A DNA stretch of 43,031 nt from Candidatus Segatella albertsiae (GTDB lineage Bacteria > Bacteroidota > Bacteroidia > Bacteroidales > Bacteroidaceae), in assembly GCA_002451555.1 (NCBI GenBank), contig DKCU01000029.1, forward strand, positions 1-43,031, given 5' to 3'. This document shows, one piece after another, positions 1-8,103 of the stretch (positions within the stretch are counted from its first letter, which is position 1; the number at the start of each line of letters is the position of its first letter). A program made the translations under genes and the position numbers. The notes beneath the pieces are model-generated. The model ran no database searches, was not told the DNA's origin, and was given only the letters and a program-made list of their open reading frames with translations.

Positions 1-1425
1 CTCGATGAGCCTACCAACCACCTTGATATCGAGAGTATCCAGTGGTTGGAGCAGTTCTTGGCGCAGAGTGCCAAGGCTGTTGTCTTGGTGAGTCACGACC
101 GCGCTTTTATAAATAATGTGACCAATCGCACGTTGGAAATCACCTGTGGACGAGTGGAGGATTATAAGGTGAAATACGACCAGTACATTGTTCTTCGCAA
201 GGAAAGACGTGAGCAGCAGCTGAGGGCTTACGAGAACCAACAAAAGGAAATTGCTGATATCAAGGACTTTATCGAAAGGTTTAGATATAAACCTACGAAG
301 GCTGTGCAGGTGCAGAGCCGAATCAAGCAACTGGAGAAAATCGTTCCTATTGAGGTGGATGAGGTGGATAACAAGCAGATGCACCTGAAGTTCCCGCCTT
401 GCCTTCGTAGTGGTGATTATCCTGTCATTTGCGACGAAGTGCGTAAGGACTATGGGACACATACGGTCTTTGAACATGTAACCTTTACCATCAAACGTGG
501 TGAGAAAGTGGCTTTCGTCGGAAAGAATGGCGAGGGTAAATCTACTCTTGTGAAATGTATCATGGGTGAGATTCCTTTTACAGGTACTTTGAAAATTGGA
601 CACAACGTTCAGATAGGTTACTTCGCCCAGAATCAAGCTCAGCTCCTTGACGAGAACCTTACCATCTATGATACCATCGACCGTGTGGCAACTGGAGAGA
701 TGCGACTCAAGATCAATGACCTTTTGGGAGCTTTCATGTTTGGAGGTGAGACTTCCGAGAAGTATGTCAAGGTGTTGAGTGGTGGCGAGCGTAGTCGTCT
801 GGCGATGATCAAGCTCTTGCTCGAACCTGTCAACCTGTTGATTCTCGATGAGCCTACCAACCACCTGGATATGCAGTCGAAGGATGTGCTCAAGGAAGCT
901 ATCAAGGCTTTCGATGGAACTGCGATTATCGTGAGCCACGACCGTGAGTTCTTAGACGGACTTGTTGATAAAGTGTATGAGTTTGGTGGTGGTAAGGTGC
1001 GTGAGCATCTTGGCGGTATCTATGATTATCTCCGTGCGCACAACGCCGAAAGCATCAATGCTGCACTTCAAAGTGAGGATCAAAGAGTGAAGAGTGAAGA
1101 ATTCAATAGCTCTTCTTCGTCGAAAACGCAGCAAGATGATTCTTCGCTTACATCTTCGGGCTCTTCTCTTAAGAAACAGAGCTACGCCGAACATAAGGAA
1201 CAGCAAAAGAAAATCCGCAAGGCGGAGAAGGCTGTCAAGGATTGTGAACAGCGCATTGCTTCTATGGAAAAGCGTAAGAAGGAGATAGATGATTTGCTGA
1301 TGAAGCCAGAGAATGCCACCAATATGGATTTGGTGACTGAATACACTTCCCTTATGCAAAAACTCGACGAGGAGAACGACAATTGGCTCACACTCTCCGA
1401 GGAACTAGAAGAGGTTAGTAAGTAA
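1..1425 (+). CDS. ABC-F family ATPase, 5'-truncated by the window edge
   Basis: The frame is open from base 1 and enters inside the first nucleotide-binding domain: the first codons read LDEPTNHLDIES, the Walker B/D-loop of an ABC-F protein. An interdomain linker rich in charged residues follows (about codons 45-110). The second domain has Walker A GKNGEGKST, signature LSGGERSRLAM and Walker B LLILDEPTNHLDM. The C-terminal 90 residues are Lys/Glu-rich and look coiled-coil, as in the ABC-F C-terminal domain. There are no membrane segments, so it is cytosolic; family members act on ribosomes (translation factors or antibiotic resistance), and which applies here cannot be told. A Ser-rich stretch just before the coiled coil coincides with a purine-rich DNA repeat (1081-1109) that also occurs between genes elsewhere in the window. 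The true start lies upstream of the window. Confidence 0.93.
   Translation, partial: LDEPTNHLDIESIQWLEQFLAQSAKAVVLVSHDRAFINNVTNRTLEITCGRVEDYKVKYDQYIVLRKERREQQLRAYENQQKEIADIKDFIERFRYKPTKAVQVQSRIKQLEKIVPIEVDEVDNKQMHLKFPPCLRSGDYPVICDEVRKDYGTHTVFEHVTFTIKRGEKVAFVGKNGEGKSTLVKCIMGEIPFTGTLKIGHNVQIGYFAQNQAQLLDENLTIYDTIDRVATGEMRLKINDLLGAFMFGGETSEKYVKVLSGGERSRLAMIKLLLEPVNLLILDEPTNHLDMQSKDVLKEAIKAFDGTAIIVSHDREFLDGLVDKVYEFGGGKVREHLGGIYDYLRAHNAESINAALQSEDQRVKSEEFNSSSSSKTQQDDSSLTSSGSSLKKQSYAEHKEQQKKIRKAEKAVKDCEQRIASMEKRKKEIDDLLMKPENATNMDLVTEYTSLMQKLDEENDNWLTLSEELEEVSK
1081..1109 (+). repeat. Purine-rich dispersed repeat, copy inside the ABC-F gene
   Basis: Two direct copies of AGAGTGA run into GAAGAATTCAATAG. 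The same kind of sequence follows the stop codons of metA (4649-4716) and of the ATPase ending at 40374. Here it stays in frame and encodes the start of a variable Ser-rich linker. Confidence 0.5.
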
Positions 1426-1469
1426 AGAATATAATATAACAGATTAATAATAATTAAATAATTAACATT

Positions 1470-3503
1470 ATGAACATGAAGATGATTATCCCGATGATGA
1501 TGATCGCAGCTATGCCTCTCGGGGCAGATGCACAGAGCAAGTCGGGACTTGTCATGAGCAACCTTGACAAGACAGCCAAACCTGCTGATGATTTCTATCA
1601 GTTTGCTACAGGTGGTTGGCAGAAAAACAATCCTCTCCCAGCAGCTTATAGCCGCTTCGGTAGCTTCGATCAGTTGGCAGAGGACAACAACAAGCGTATC
1701 AACACCATCTTGGGTGAGTTGCAGAAGAAGACCTACAAGAAGGGTACCATCGAGCAGAAACTCTCCGATTTCTATAAGTTGGCGCTTGATGTGGATGCAC
1801 GCAACAAGGCTGGCATCGCACCGGTAAAACCTTTGCTCGACGAGATTGCCGCTGCTTCCACCAAGGAAGATTTGCAGAAGGTGCAGTTGAAGCACGCCGA
1901 CTTGGGCTTGGGTCTTGGCTATGGCACAGGTTTCGGCGCAGACGAGAAGAATGTCACTATGAACATCTATAATGTCATGCAGGGTGGCTTGACCCTTGGC
2001 TCCAAGGATTACTACATGAACAACGACGCAGCTACCGTTGCTATCCGTGAGGCATACAAGAAGTACGTCGCCAAGATGTTCCAGCTCTATGGCTTCTCCG
2101 CTGCTGATGCAGAGAAGAAGGCTCAGGCAGTGTTCCTCCACGAGACCAGTCTGGCTACAGTTTCCAAGAGCCGTACGGAACTCCGCGACCCACAGGCCAA
2201 CTACAACAAGATGACCCTGAAGCAGTTCAAGGAGGATTATCCTAACATTCCTCTGGAGGCACTTGCCAATGGCGAGGGCATCAAGAGCGAGTATATCCAG
2301 GAGATGGTGGTAGGACAGCCTGCTTTCCTCGCTGCTTACGACAAGATTACGGCAGCAGAGGACGCCGAGACCTTGAAGGCTGTGATGGAGTGGGATGTCA
2401 TCATGAATTCTGCTTCCTACCTCACCGACGAGATTCGTGAGGCCAACTTCGATTTCTTCGGCAAGACGATGAGCGGTCGTAAGGAAGACTATCCTCTCTG
2501 GAAGCGTGCTACCAATCAGGTGCAGGCTCAGATGGGAGAGGCTCTCGGTCGTATGTACTGCAAGAAGTATTTCCCTGAGTCTTCCAAGAAGATGATGGAG
2601 ACTTTGGTCAAGAACCTTCAGATCAGTCTCGGTCAGCGCATCGACGCACAGACTTGGATGAGCGATACCACTAAGGCTGCCGCTCACGAGAAATTGGATA
2701 AGTTCTATGTCAAGATCGGTTACCCTAACAAGTGGACAGACTATAGCAAACTCGACATCGACCCATCCAAGAGTTTCTATGAGAACGTGATGGCTTGCCG
2801 CAAGTTCCGCAACGAAAAGGAGATAGAGGAGAAGGCTGGAAAGCCTGTAGATAAGGACGAGTGGTTCATGACTCCTCAGACGGTCAATGCCTACTACAAT
2901 CCAACTACCAACGAGATTTGCTTCCCAGCAGGTATCCTTCAGTATCCATTCTTCGACCCTAAGGCAGACGAGGCATTCAACTATGGTGCCATTGGCGTGG
3001 TTATCGGTCATGAGATGACCCATGGATTTGATGACCAGGGTCGTCAGTATGATGCGAGCGGCAACTTGAAGGATTGGTGGACTGCCAATGATGCTGCAGG
3101 TTTCAATAAGCGTGCCGATATGTATGCCGATTTCTTCAGCAACATCAAGGTGTTGCCAGACTTGAATGCCAACGGTCGTTTCACCTTGGGTGAGAACTTG
3201 GCAGACCACGGTGGCTTGATGGTATCTTACAATGCCTTCAAGAATTCTACGGCCAAAAAGCCATTGAAGAACAAGGATGGTTTCACGCCAGAGCAGCGCT
3301 TCTTCTTGGCATACGCTGGCGTATGGGGCCAGAACATCACGGAGAAGGAAATCCGCAATCGCGTGAAGAACGACCCACATGCTCTTGGCGAGTGGCGTGT
3401 CAATGGTGCGCTCCCTCACATCAATGCTTGGTATGAGGCGTTTGGTGTCAAGAAGGGTGACAAGATGTATATCCCAGAGTCTGAGCGATTGGAGCTTTGG
3501 TAA
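1470..3503 (+). CDS. pepO: M13 family (neprilysin/PepO-like) zinc metallopeptidase, exported
   Basis: 677 aa, the usual length for bacterial M13 enzymes. Residues 1-22 form a signal peptide (short positive start, Met/Ile-rich core, ending ADAQ), so it acts in the periplasm or at the outer membrane. The zinc site is intact: HEMTH with His514, Glu515 and His518, then GENLADHGG with Glu575 as third ligand and Asp579. The NAYYNPTTNEICFPAGILQ region is the family's substrate-binding block. It should cleave peptides or small proteins. The gene starts 44 bp after the ABC-F stop on the same strand; no terminator is visible between them, so readthrough is possible. It ends about 100 bp before an intrinsic terminator (3600-3634). 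Confidence 0.95.
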   Translation: MNMKMIIPMMMIAAMPLGADAQSKSGLVMSNLDKTAKPADDFYQFATGGWQKNNPLPAAYSRFGSFDQLAEDNNKRINTILGELQKKTYKKGTIEQKLSDFYKLALDVDARNKAGIAPVKPLLDEIAAASTKEDLQKVQLKHADLGLGLGYGTGFGADEKNVTMNIYNVMQGGLTLGSKDYYMNNDAATVAIREAYKKYVAKMFQLYGFSAADAEKKAQAVFLHETSLATVSKSRTELRDPQANYNKMTLKQFKEDYPNIPLEALANGEGIKSEYIQEMVVGQPAFLAAYDKITAAEDAETLKAVMEWDVIMNSASYLTDEIREANFDFFGKTMSGRKEDYPLWKRATNQVQAQMGEALGRMYCKKYFPESSKKMMETLVKNLQISLGQRIDAQTWMSDTTKAAAHEKLDKFYVKIGYPNKWTDYSKLDIDPSKSFYENVMACRKFRNEKEIEEKAGKPVDKDEWFMTPQTVNAYYNPTTNEICFPAGILQYPFFDPKADEAFNYGAIGVVIGHEMTHGFDDQGRQYDASGNLKDWWTANDAAGFNKRADMYADFFSNIKVLPDLNANGRFTLGENLADHGGLMVSYNAFKNSTAKKPLKNKDGFTPEQRFFLAYAGVWGQNITEKEIRNRVKNDPHALGEWRVNGALPHINAWYEAFGVKKGDKMYIPESERLELW

Positions 3504-3506
3504 GTC

Positions 3507-3572
3507 GTTCACTCTTCCGTTTTTGCGAAATTGATTCCGTTCATTCTTCCGCTTTTTGCGGAATCTGTTTTC
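3507..3572 (+). repeat. Imperfect 32-bp tandem duplication after the peptidase gene
   Basis: 3507-3538 and 3539-3572 are imperfect copies built on GTTCAYTCTTCCG then TTTTTGCG. The second copy can form a small hairpin (TTCCG / CGGAA, 3546-3563). It lies between the peptidase stop codon and its terminator. Confidence 0.6.
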
Positions 3573-3599
3573 GGAATTATCATAAATAATATAAATATG

Positions 3600-3634
3600 A
3601 AGGATGTCAAATGCAAATTTTGGCATCCTTTTTT
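3600..3634 (+). terminator. Intrinsic terminator after the M13 peptidase gene
   Basis: A 12-bp stem (AAGGATGTCAAA / TTTGGCATCCTT, one G-T pair) with a 7-base loop is followed by TTTTTT. It ends the upstream transcript just before the metA promoter. Confidence 0.8.
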
Positions 3635-3663
3635 CGTTATGTCGCTGAAATTGTGTAACTTTG
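3633..3663 (+). promoter_or_regulatory. Bacteroidales-type promoter for metA
   Basis: TAACTTTG at 3656-3663 matches the -7 element. TTCG at 3633-3636, 19 bases upstream, is one mismatch from the -33 element TTTG. The predicted leader is about 60 nt, too short for a SAM riboswitch, and none is visible. Confidence 0.65.
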
Positions 3664-3732
3664 CACCAAATTTGCAATTTATGATGAAGTTTTGCAAAGA
3701 AAGAACAAGATAATAAAGAAAGGAATTAGTAA

Positions 3733-4650
3733 ATGCCATTAAGATTACCAGATAAGTTGCCAGCCATTGAGCTGTTGAAGCATGAGAATATTTTCGTGAT
3801 GGACGAGAGTAGGGCGCATAGCCAGGAAATCCGTCCTCTGAAGATCGTGGTTCTCAACTTGATGCCTTTGAAGATAACGACCGAGACTGATTTGGTTAGG
3901 TTGCTGTCCAATACGCCATTGCAGTTGGAGGTATATTTCATGAAGCTCAAGAGTCACACGCCTAAGAATACGCCGATAGAGCACATGATGATGTTCTACA
4001 AGGATTTCACCGAACTTTCCAAGCAGAAGTTCGATGGAATGATTGTGACGGGTGCGCCTATCGAGACGATGAAGTACGAGGACGTGGAGTATTGGCCGGA
4101 GATAACCCAGATATTCGACTGGGCTCGCACGCATGTTACTTCCACTTTGTATATCTGTTGGGGTGCGCAAGCTGGACTCTATCATTTCTATGGTGTGCCT
4201 AAGTATCCTCTGGAGAAGAAGATGTTTGGCATCTTCCAACAGAAACCTCTTGACCCTTCGCAACCCATCTTCCGTGGTTTCGATGACGTGTTCAATATGC
4301 CACATAGCCGTCATACGGAGGTACGCCGTGAGGACATAGAGAAGGTTCCAGGGCTCGATATTCTTGCCGAGTCTCCAGAGAGCGGTGTCAGCATCGTGAT
4401 GGCGCGTGGCGGTCGTGAGTTCTTTGTCACGGGGCACTTGGAATATGCTCCCAACACGCTCGACAAGGAGTACAAGCGTGACATGGGCAAGCGCGACGAT
4501 GTCGATTTGCCTAAGAATTATTATTATCACGACGATCCTAATGAGGAACCGCTTGTTACCTGGCGTGCTCACGCCAACCTCTTCTATAGCAATTGGATTA
4601 ACTATTATGTCTATCAGGAGACTCCTTACAATATTGATGACATTAAGTAA
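3733..4650 (+). CDS. metA: Homoserine O-acyltransferase MetA, probably acetyl-CoA specific
   Basis: 305 aa, full family length, cytosolic. It acylates homoserine in the first committed step of methionine synthesis. Residue numbering matches E. coli MetA: catalytic Cys142 in YICWGAQAG, His235 and Glu237 in GHLEY. Residue 111 is Glu (GAPIE), the residue known in the MetA family to favour acetyl-CoA; succinyl-CoA enzymes have Gly there. The product is therefore more likely O-acetylhomoserine. It has its own promoter after a terminator. The U32 gene follows 73 bp downstream on the same strand across a purine-rich repeat, so the two may be co-transcribed. Confidence 0.95.
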   Translation: MPLRLPDKLPAIELLKHENIFVMDESRAHSQEIRPLKIVVLNLMPLKITTETDLVRLLSNTPLQLEVYFMKLKSHTPKNTPIEHMMMFYKDFTELSKQKFDGMIVTGAPIETMKYEDVEYWPEITQIFDWARTHVTSTLYICWGAQAGLYHFYGVPKYPLEKKMFGIFQQKPLDPSQPIFRGFDDVFNMPHSRHTEVRREDIEKVPGLDILAESPESGVSIVMARGGREFFVTGHLEYAPNTLDKEYKRDMGKRDDVDLPKNYYYHDDPNEEPLVTWRAHANLFYSNWINYYVYQETPYNIDDIK

Positions 4651-4716
4651 GTGAAGAACGAAGAGTAAAGAAAGAAGAGCGAAGAGTGAAGAACAAAGAG
4701 TAAAGAATTCTATAGT
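4649..4716 (+). repeat. Purine-rich dispersed repeat between metA and the U32 gene
   Basis: Directly after the metA stop come repeated GAAGAGTGAAGAA-like units, ending in AAAGAATTCTATAG. The mirror-strand copy at 40330-40378 begins with the same GTGAAGAACGAAGAG and also ends in GAATCCTATAG. Confidence 0.65.
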
Positions 4717-4723
4717 GTAGGAA

Positions 4724-6778
4724 ATGAGAACATTGGAACTGTTGGCTCCTGCCAAGAATCTGGAATGTGGCATCGCTGCCATAGACCATGGTGCGGATGC
4801 CGTTTATATAGGAGCGCCCAAGTTTGGCGCTCGTGCAGCTGCTGGTAACTCTCTGGAGGATATCAAGCAACTGTGCGACTATGCCCATCAATTTGGAGCT
4901 AAGGTGCATGTCACCGTCAATACGATCATCTATGAGGACGAGTTGGATGACACGCTTCAGATGATTGCCGATCTGGATAATATCGGTGTCGATGCCCTGC
5001 TCTTGCAGGACATGGGCGTGCTGTGGGAGGTAAGGGCTCAGAATCTGTGGAAGAGAGAGCTCCATGCCAGCACGCAGTGTGATACCCGTACTCCAGAAAA
5101 GGCTTTCTGGCTTTCTACACTGGGATTCAGCAGGATAGTCTTGGCTCGTGAACTATCTCTTGATGAGATCAAGGCCATACATAAGGAGGTGCCCGACCGT
5201 GAGTTGGAGGTCTTCGTGCATGGTGCGCTTTGTGTGAGTTACTCGGGTGTTTGCTATGCTTCCGAGAAATGCTTCGGGCGTTCCGCCAATCGTGGCGAGT
5301 GTGCGCAGTTCTGTCGCATGAAGTTCAATCTTTGGGATTCTGACGGCAAGGAAATCGAGCACCAGAGACACTTGCTGTCTTTGAAAGACCTCTGCCAGCT
5401 CGACCATCTCAAGGAACTTGCTGATGCGGGAGCTAGCTCTTTCAAGATTGAGGGACGACTTAAGGATGTCAACTATGTGAAGAATGTGGTGTCTGCCTAT
5501 AGCAAGAAGTTGGACGAGATTGTCGCCGCTTCTCCCAATGAATATCGCCGGGCTTCTTGGGGGCATGTAGATTATACGTTTGTCCCTAATCTGAAGAAGA
5601 CATTCAACCGTGGTTTCACCCATTATTTCCTGAATGGAAGACAACCCGACATCGCTTCCTTCGATACTCCGAAGGCCATCGGCGAGTATGTGGGAAAGGT
5701 GAAGGAGATTCGTGGTAATATTTCCTTCAATGTCGCTTCCACTGCTAGTTTTGCCAATGGCGATGGACTTTGTTTCATCAACGACGAACATGAGTTGGAG
5801 GGTTTTCGTGTCAATCGGGCGGAAGGCAATCGCCTGTATCCTTTTGGTATGCCCGACAACCTACGTCCTGGCATGGCTCTGTATCGCAACAACGACCGTG
5901 CCTTTGAAGCCATCCTCTCTCATAAGACGGCACAGAGGCGCATCCCGATTTGCATAGAGTTGAAACCTGCCATGGACAATGGTCAACAGGGGCAGAAAAC
6001 GGGCATTCTTGCCACCGCCTATATCTTCAAGGTGCTTGCAAAAGGCTTGATGTTCAAGGCTGCCGAGGTGTTCAAGGAATTTCCTTTGGAGATGGCGAGA
6101 CGCTCTCAGCGAGAGAACCTGGAGATTCAGATGCGGAAGTTGGGCGAGACTATCTATGAGTGTCGTGTAGTCAACTTGTTGGATGGCGTGGACCAGTTGT
6201 TTATTCCTAATAGCATCTTGACTGCGATACGTCGCGAGTTGGTCGAGAAACTGCAGGCTGCGTTGACGGCTGAACTCCTCGACAAGTCATTGGCTTGGGG
6301 TGTGGATCGTCAGATATTTGGCGGTGGGCACGTCTTCAGTGAGCCAGGTGAGCATCAGATGGAATCTCATGAATTCGTATGGACACCAGAGTATGGCAAA
6401 TGGGGCTATCTTTACAACATAGCCAACTACAGTGCTTGGGACTTCTACGATAAGCATGGTTTGAAAAACATCCAACCCGCCTTTGAATTGGGCAAGGATA
6501 GACCTACAGCTTGGGATGCCCAGGACAAGGAGTCTTACGAGGTTGCTGTCCTAAGCGACAAAAAGAAGCGTGAGGGCAAGAAAGTTTATCCTGAGAAAAA
6601 TGGAGAGTCGCTCATCATGCAGTGTCGTCATTGCCTGCGGTATTCCTTGGGATATTGCGTGAAGCGTGGTGGCAAGAAGCCAACTTGGAAAGAACCTCTG
6701 TTCTTGGAACTTGGCGATGGCAGAAAGTTCAGACTGGAGTTTGCGTGCAAGGAATGCCAGATGAACATTTACGGATAG
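4724..6778 (+). CDS. U32 family peptidase / 23S rRNA hydroxylase-like protein (RlhA type)
   Basis: 684 aa, close to E. coli RlhA (YdcP, about 650 aa) and longer than YegQ. The N-terminus (LELLAPAKN...GADAVYIG) is the family's barrel start. The U32 signature is intact: FVHGALCVSYSGVCYAS, then the Cys-bearing GRSANRGECAQFCR. A further Cys cluster at the C-terminus (CRHCLRYSLGYC, then CKECQM) suggests a bound metal or iron-sulfur cluster. Family members are linked to prephenate-dependent hydroxylation of rRNA or tRNA rather than proved peptidase activity; the exact substrate cannot be told. The start is the ATG after GGAA at the end of the purine-rich repeat. A strong hairpin terminator follows about 100 bp after the stop. 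Confidence 0.88.
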   Translation: MRTLELLAPAKNLECGIAAIDHGADAVYIGAPKFGARAAAGNSLEDIKQLCDYAHQFGAKVHVTVNTIIYEDELDDTLQMIADLDNIGVDALLLQDMGVLWEVRAQNLWKRELHASTQCDTRTPEKAFWLSTLGFSRIVLARELSLDEIKAIHKEVPDRELEVFVHGALCVSYSGVCYASEKCFGRSANRGECAQFCRMKFNLWDSDGKEIEHQRHLLSLKDLCQLDHLKELADAGASSFKIEGRLKDVNYVKNVVSAYSKKLDEIVAASPNEYRRASWGHVDYTFVPNLKKTFNRGFTHYFLNGRQPDIASFDTPKAIGEYVGKVKEIRGNISFNVASTASFANGDGLCFINDEHELEGFRVNRAEGNRLYPFGMPDNLRPGMALYRNNDRAFEAILSHKTAQRRIPICIELKPAMDNGQQGQKTGILATAYIFKVLAKGLMFKAAEVFKEFPLEMARRSQRENLEIQMRKLGETIYECRVVNLLDGVDQLFIPNSILTAIRRELVEKLQAALTAELLDKSLAWGVDRQIFGGGHVFSEPGEHQMESHEFVWTPEYGKWGYLYNIANYSAWDFYDKHGLKNIQPAFELGKDRPTAWDAQDKESYEVAVLSDKKKREGKKVYPEKNGESLIMQCRHCLRYSLGYCVKRGGKKPTWKEPLFLELGDGRKFRLEFACKECQMNIYG

Positions 6779-6880
6779 AATGTTTTGTTCACAAGGATTC
6801 CATACAATGGATTCAGCTTGAGATACATTTACAAGAATACATTCAATAGACTCTATATATCGCAAAGTAATTTGCAACAA

Positions 6881-6912
6881 AAAGCCGTTGAGCAAGTGCT
6901 CAACGGCTTTAC
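6881..6912. terminator. Bidirectional intrinsic terminator between U32 (+) and smalltalk (-) genes
   Basis: A perfect 10-bp stem (GCCGTTGAGC / GCTCAACGGC, loop AAGT) is flanked by A and T runs on both sides. It can end the + transcript of the U32 gene and the - transcript of the HU/smalltalk unit. The remaining 6913-7003 holds no gene. Confidence 0.85.
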
Positions 6913-7003
6913 TTTTAAACAACTATAATTTATTAACTACAATTATGAAAGAAATAATTATGAAAGAAGAAATAATGAAACTTCTACATGGTTATATGAA
7001 TGG

Positions 7004-7111
7004 CTAACTCATGCAACTTGTAAGACCGAAGGTCGTTCCGACGGCTGTCAGAACGGTAATCAGTATCTGAAGGATATTCTTCCAAAGGGTGCTTTTCGTC
7101 GTATTACTCAT
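7004..7111 (-). CDS. Smalltalk protein (35 aa)
   Basis: A 35-codon gene: ATG at 7111, TAG at 7004. It starts MSNTTKSTLWKNILQILITV and continues through an Ala/Thr/Gly-rich hydrophobic helix to LTSCMS. This is the pattern of the 'smalltalk' family: charged start with a Trp-Lys, one hydrophobic segment, then a Gly-L-T/S-S-C end. In Bacteroidales these peptides are typically encoded after an HU-like gene, exactly as here (HU stop 163 bp upstream). The role is unknown; it is probably membrane-associated. It most likely shares the HU promoter and ends at the 6881-6912 terminator. The family call rests on recognised pattern plus neighbourhood. Confidence 0.8.
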   Translation of the reverse strand: MSNTTKSTLWKNILQILITVLTAVGTTFGLTSCMS

Positions 7112-7240
7112 TTTTATCAAGTTTTATCAGATTAAGGTTTAAAAGATTGATGCGTTTTAAAATTTAAGATTTTTAATCTCAGGTTCTTGGTTATGTGTTA
7201 TCATCGTATAAGATCAGGTCTTTTTTCTCAAGGAAGGGGA

Positions 7241-7267
7241 GCAGCCCTCCTGGGATAGGAGGACTGC
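7241..7267 (-). other. Hairpin between the HU and smalltalk genes
   Basis: GCAGCCCTCC and GGAGGACTGC form a 10-bp stem with one G-T pair, 7 bases after the HU stop. On the - strand no T run follows, so it is more likely an mRNA 3' stabiliser or attenuator than a full terminator, leaving smalltalk expression possible. The rest of the 160-bp gap shows nothing. Confidence 0.55.
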
Positions 7268-7273
7268 CGTCTT

Positions 7274-7858
7274 CTACAATTCAGTAGGACCGTCGCCGCT
7301 GCCCTTGTCTGGGTCGGTAGTGCTAGAGCCACCGCCTTCGGTACCCGTCTGTGAGCCGCTACCTGTGTTTCCCTTGTCCTGGTTGTTACCCTTGTTGTCG
7401 TTCTCAGGATCCTCCACATTGTCCTTGTCGGAAGAATCCACAGTCTTCACGATCTTGCCCGTGCGGTCGTAGCAAGTGATGGTGACAGGAGTCTCTGCGA
7501 GTTCCTTCTTCATGGCCGAATTAGGAGTGAAGATGACACGACGGCTAGTGATAAGTGATGCCTTGACATCTTTCACGTCGCCTACAGCATTGGAACGGAC
7601 ACCGAAGCGCATGGTGCCGAGACCCGGGATAGGGATGGAGTGACCTTCTGTCGCCCATGCCTTCACCACCTCGCCGTAGGCGTTGACGGCTGCTTGCATG
7701 GCAGGTTTTGGCATACCGCTGTTGAGTGCAGCCTGTGCGATGACCTTGTCCTGTGTCAACTGACCGTAGAGTTCAGGTTGCATCACGTACATCCAGTTCT
7801 CTTTGTTGTCCTTACCGAAGTTGACGTTTCTCTCCATTGCTTTTACTTTGATTCCCAT
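7274..7858 (-). CDS. HU-like DNA-binding protein with disordered acidic/Gly tail
   Basis: 194 aa. Residues 1-125 resemble the Bacteroidales HU-HIG type: an N-terminal extension (residues 1-30), helical part (LTQDKVIAQAALNSGMPK), the IPGLGTMRFGVRS beta-arm entry, then RRVIFTPNSAMKKEL. Residues 135-194 are low-complexity Asp, Asn, Gly, Ser and Thr, likely disordered. The protein should bind DNA or polysaccharide-associated DNA nonspecifically; the role of this subfamily is not settled. It is transcribed from a -7 element at 7964-7971 and followed by the smalltalk gene. Related loci often also carry an amidase; here the amidase gene lies 20 kb away at 27608. Confidence 0.85.
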   Translation of the reverse strand: MGIKVKAMERNVNFGKDNKENWMYVMQPELYGQLTQDKVIAQAALNSGMPKPAMQAAVNAYGEVVKAWATEGHSIPIPGLGTMRFGVRSNAVGDVKDVKASLITSRRVIFTPNSAMKKELAETPVTITCYDRTGKIVKTVDSSDKDNVEDPENDNKGNNQDKGNTGSGSQTGTEGGGSSTTDPDKGSGDGPTEL

Positions 7859-7963
7859 AGTATTAATGATGTGTTAAGTTAAAGAATTAGTCGGTGGCAG
7901 TTTGCCGTCCGACGTCATTTTGTGTTTTACTTGGTACCTTGTGTGTTTTTCTTAATGACATTG

Positions 7964-7971
7964 CAAAGATA
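7964..7971 (-). promoter_or_regulatory. -7 promoter element for the HU-like gene
   Basis: TATCTTTG on the - strand fits TAnnTTTG, giving a leader of about 100 nt. No good TTTG is present 19-21 bases upstream, so the -33 part is weak. Confidence 0.55.
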
Positions 7972-8103
7972 CAACATTTTTGTCCAAAATGCAAGAGTTG
8001 TCCGAGACTTGTGCGAAAAAAGTGAATAAGTTGCCTTCATTCACCAAATATATTTCGACTTTTTTCGTTGTATTGATTAAAGAGACACTAAATGGTAAGG
8101 TAA

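Noticed and set aside
1182..3677. 831-codon open frame opposite the M13 peptidase gene
   Set aside because: Low-complexity Leu/Ile/His translation, overlapping an intact peptidase with all catalytic residues and the ABC-F end.
3664..3732. Possible SAM riboswitch before metA
   Set aside because: The predicted leader is only about 60 nt and shows no riboswitch core.
6945..7003. 18-codon frame MKEIIMKEEIMK... on the + strand
   Set aside because: It lies after a terminator and opposite the end of the smalltalk unit; composition is repeat-like.
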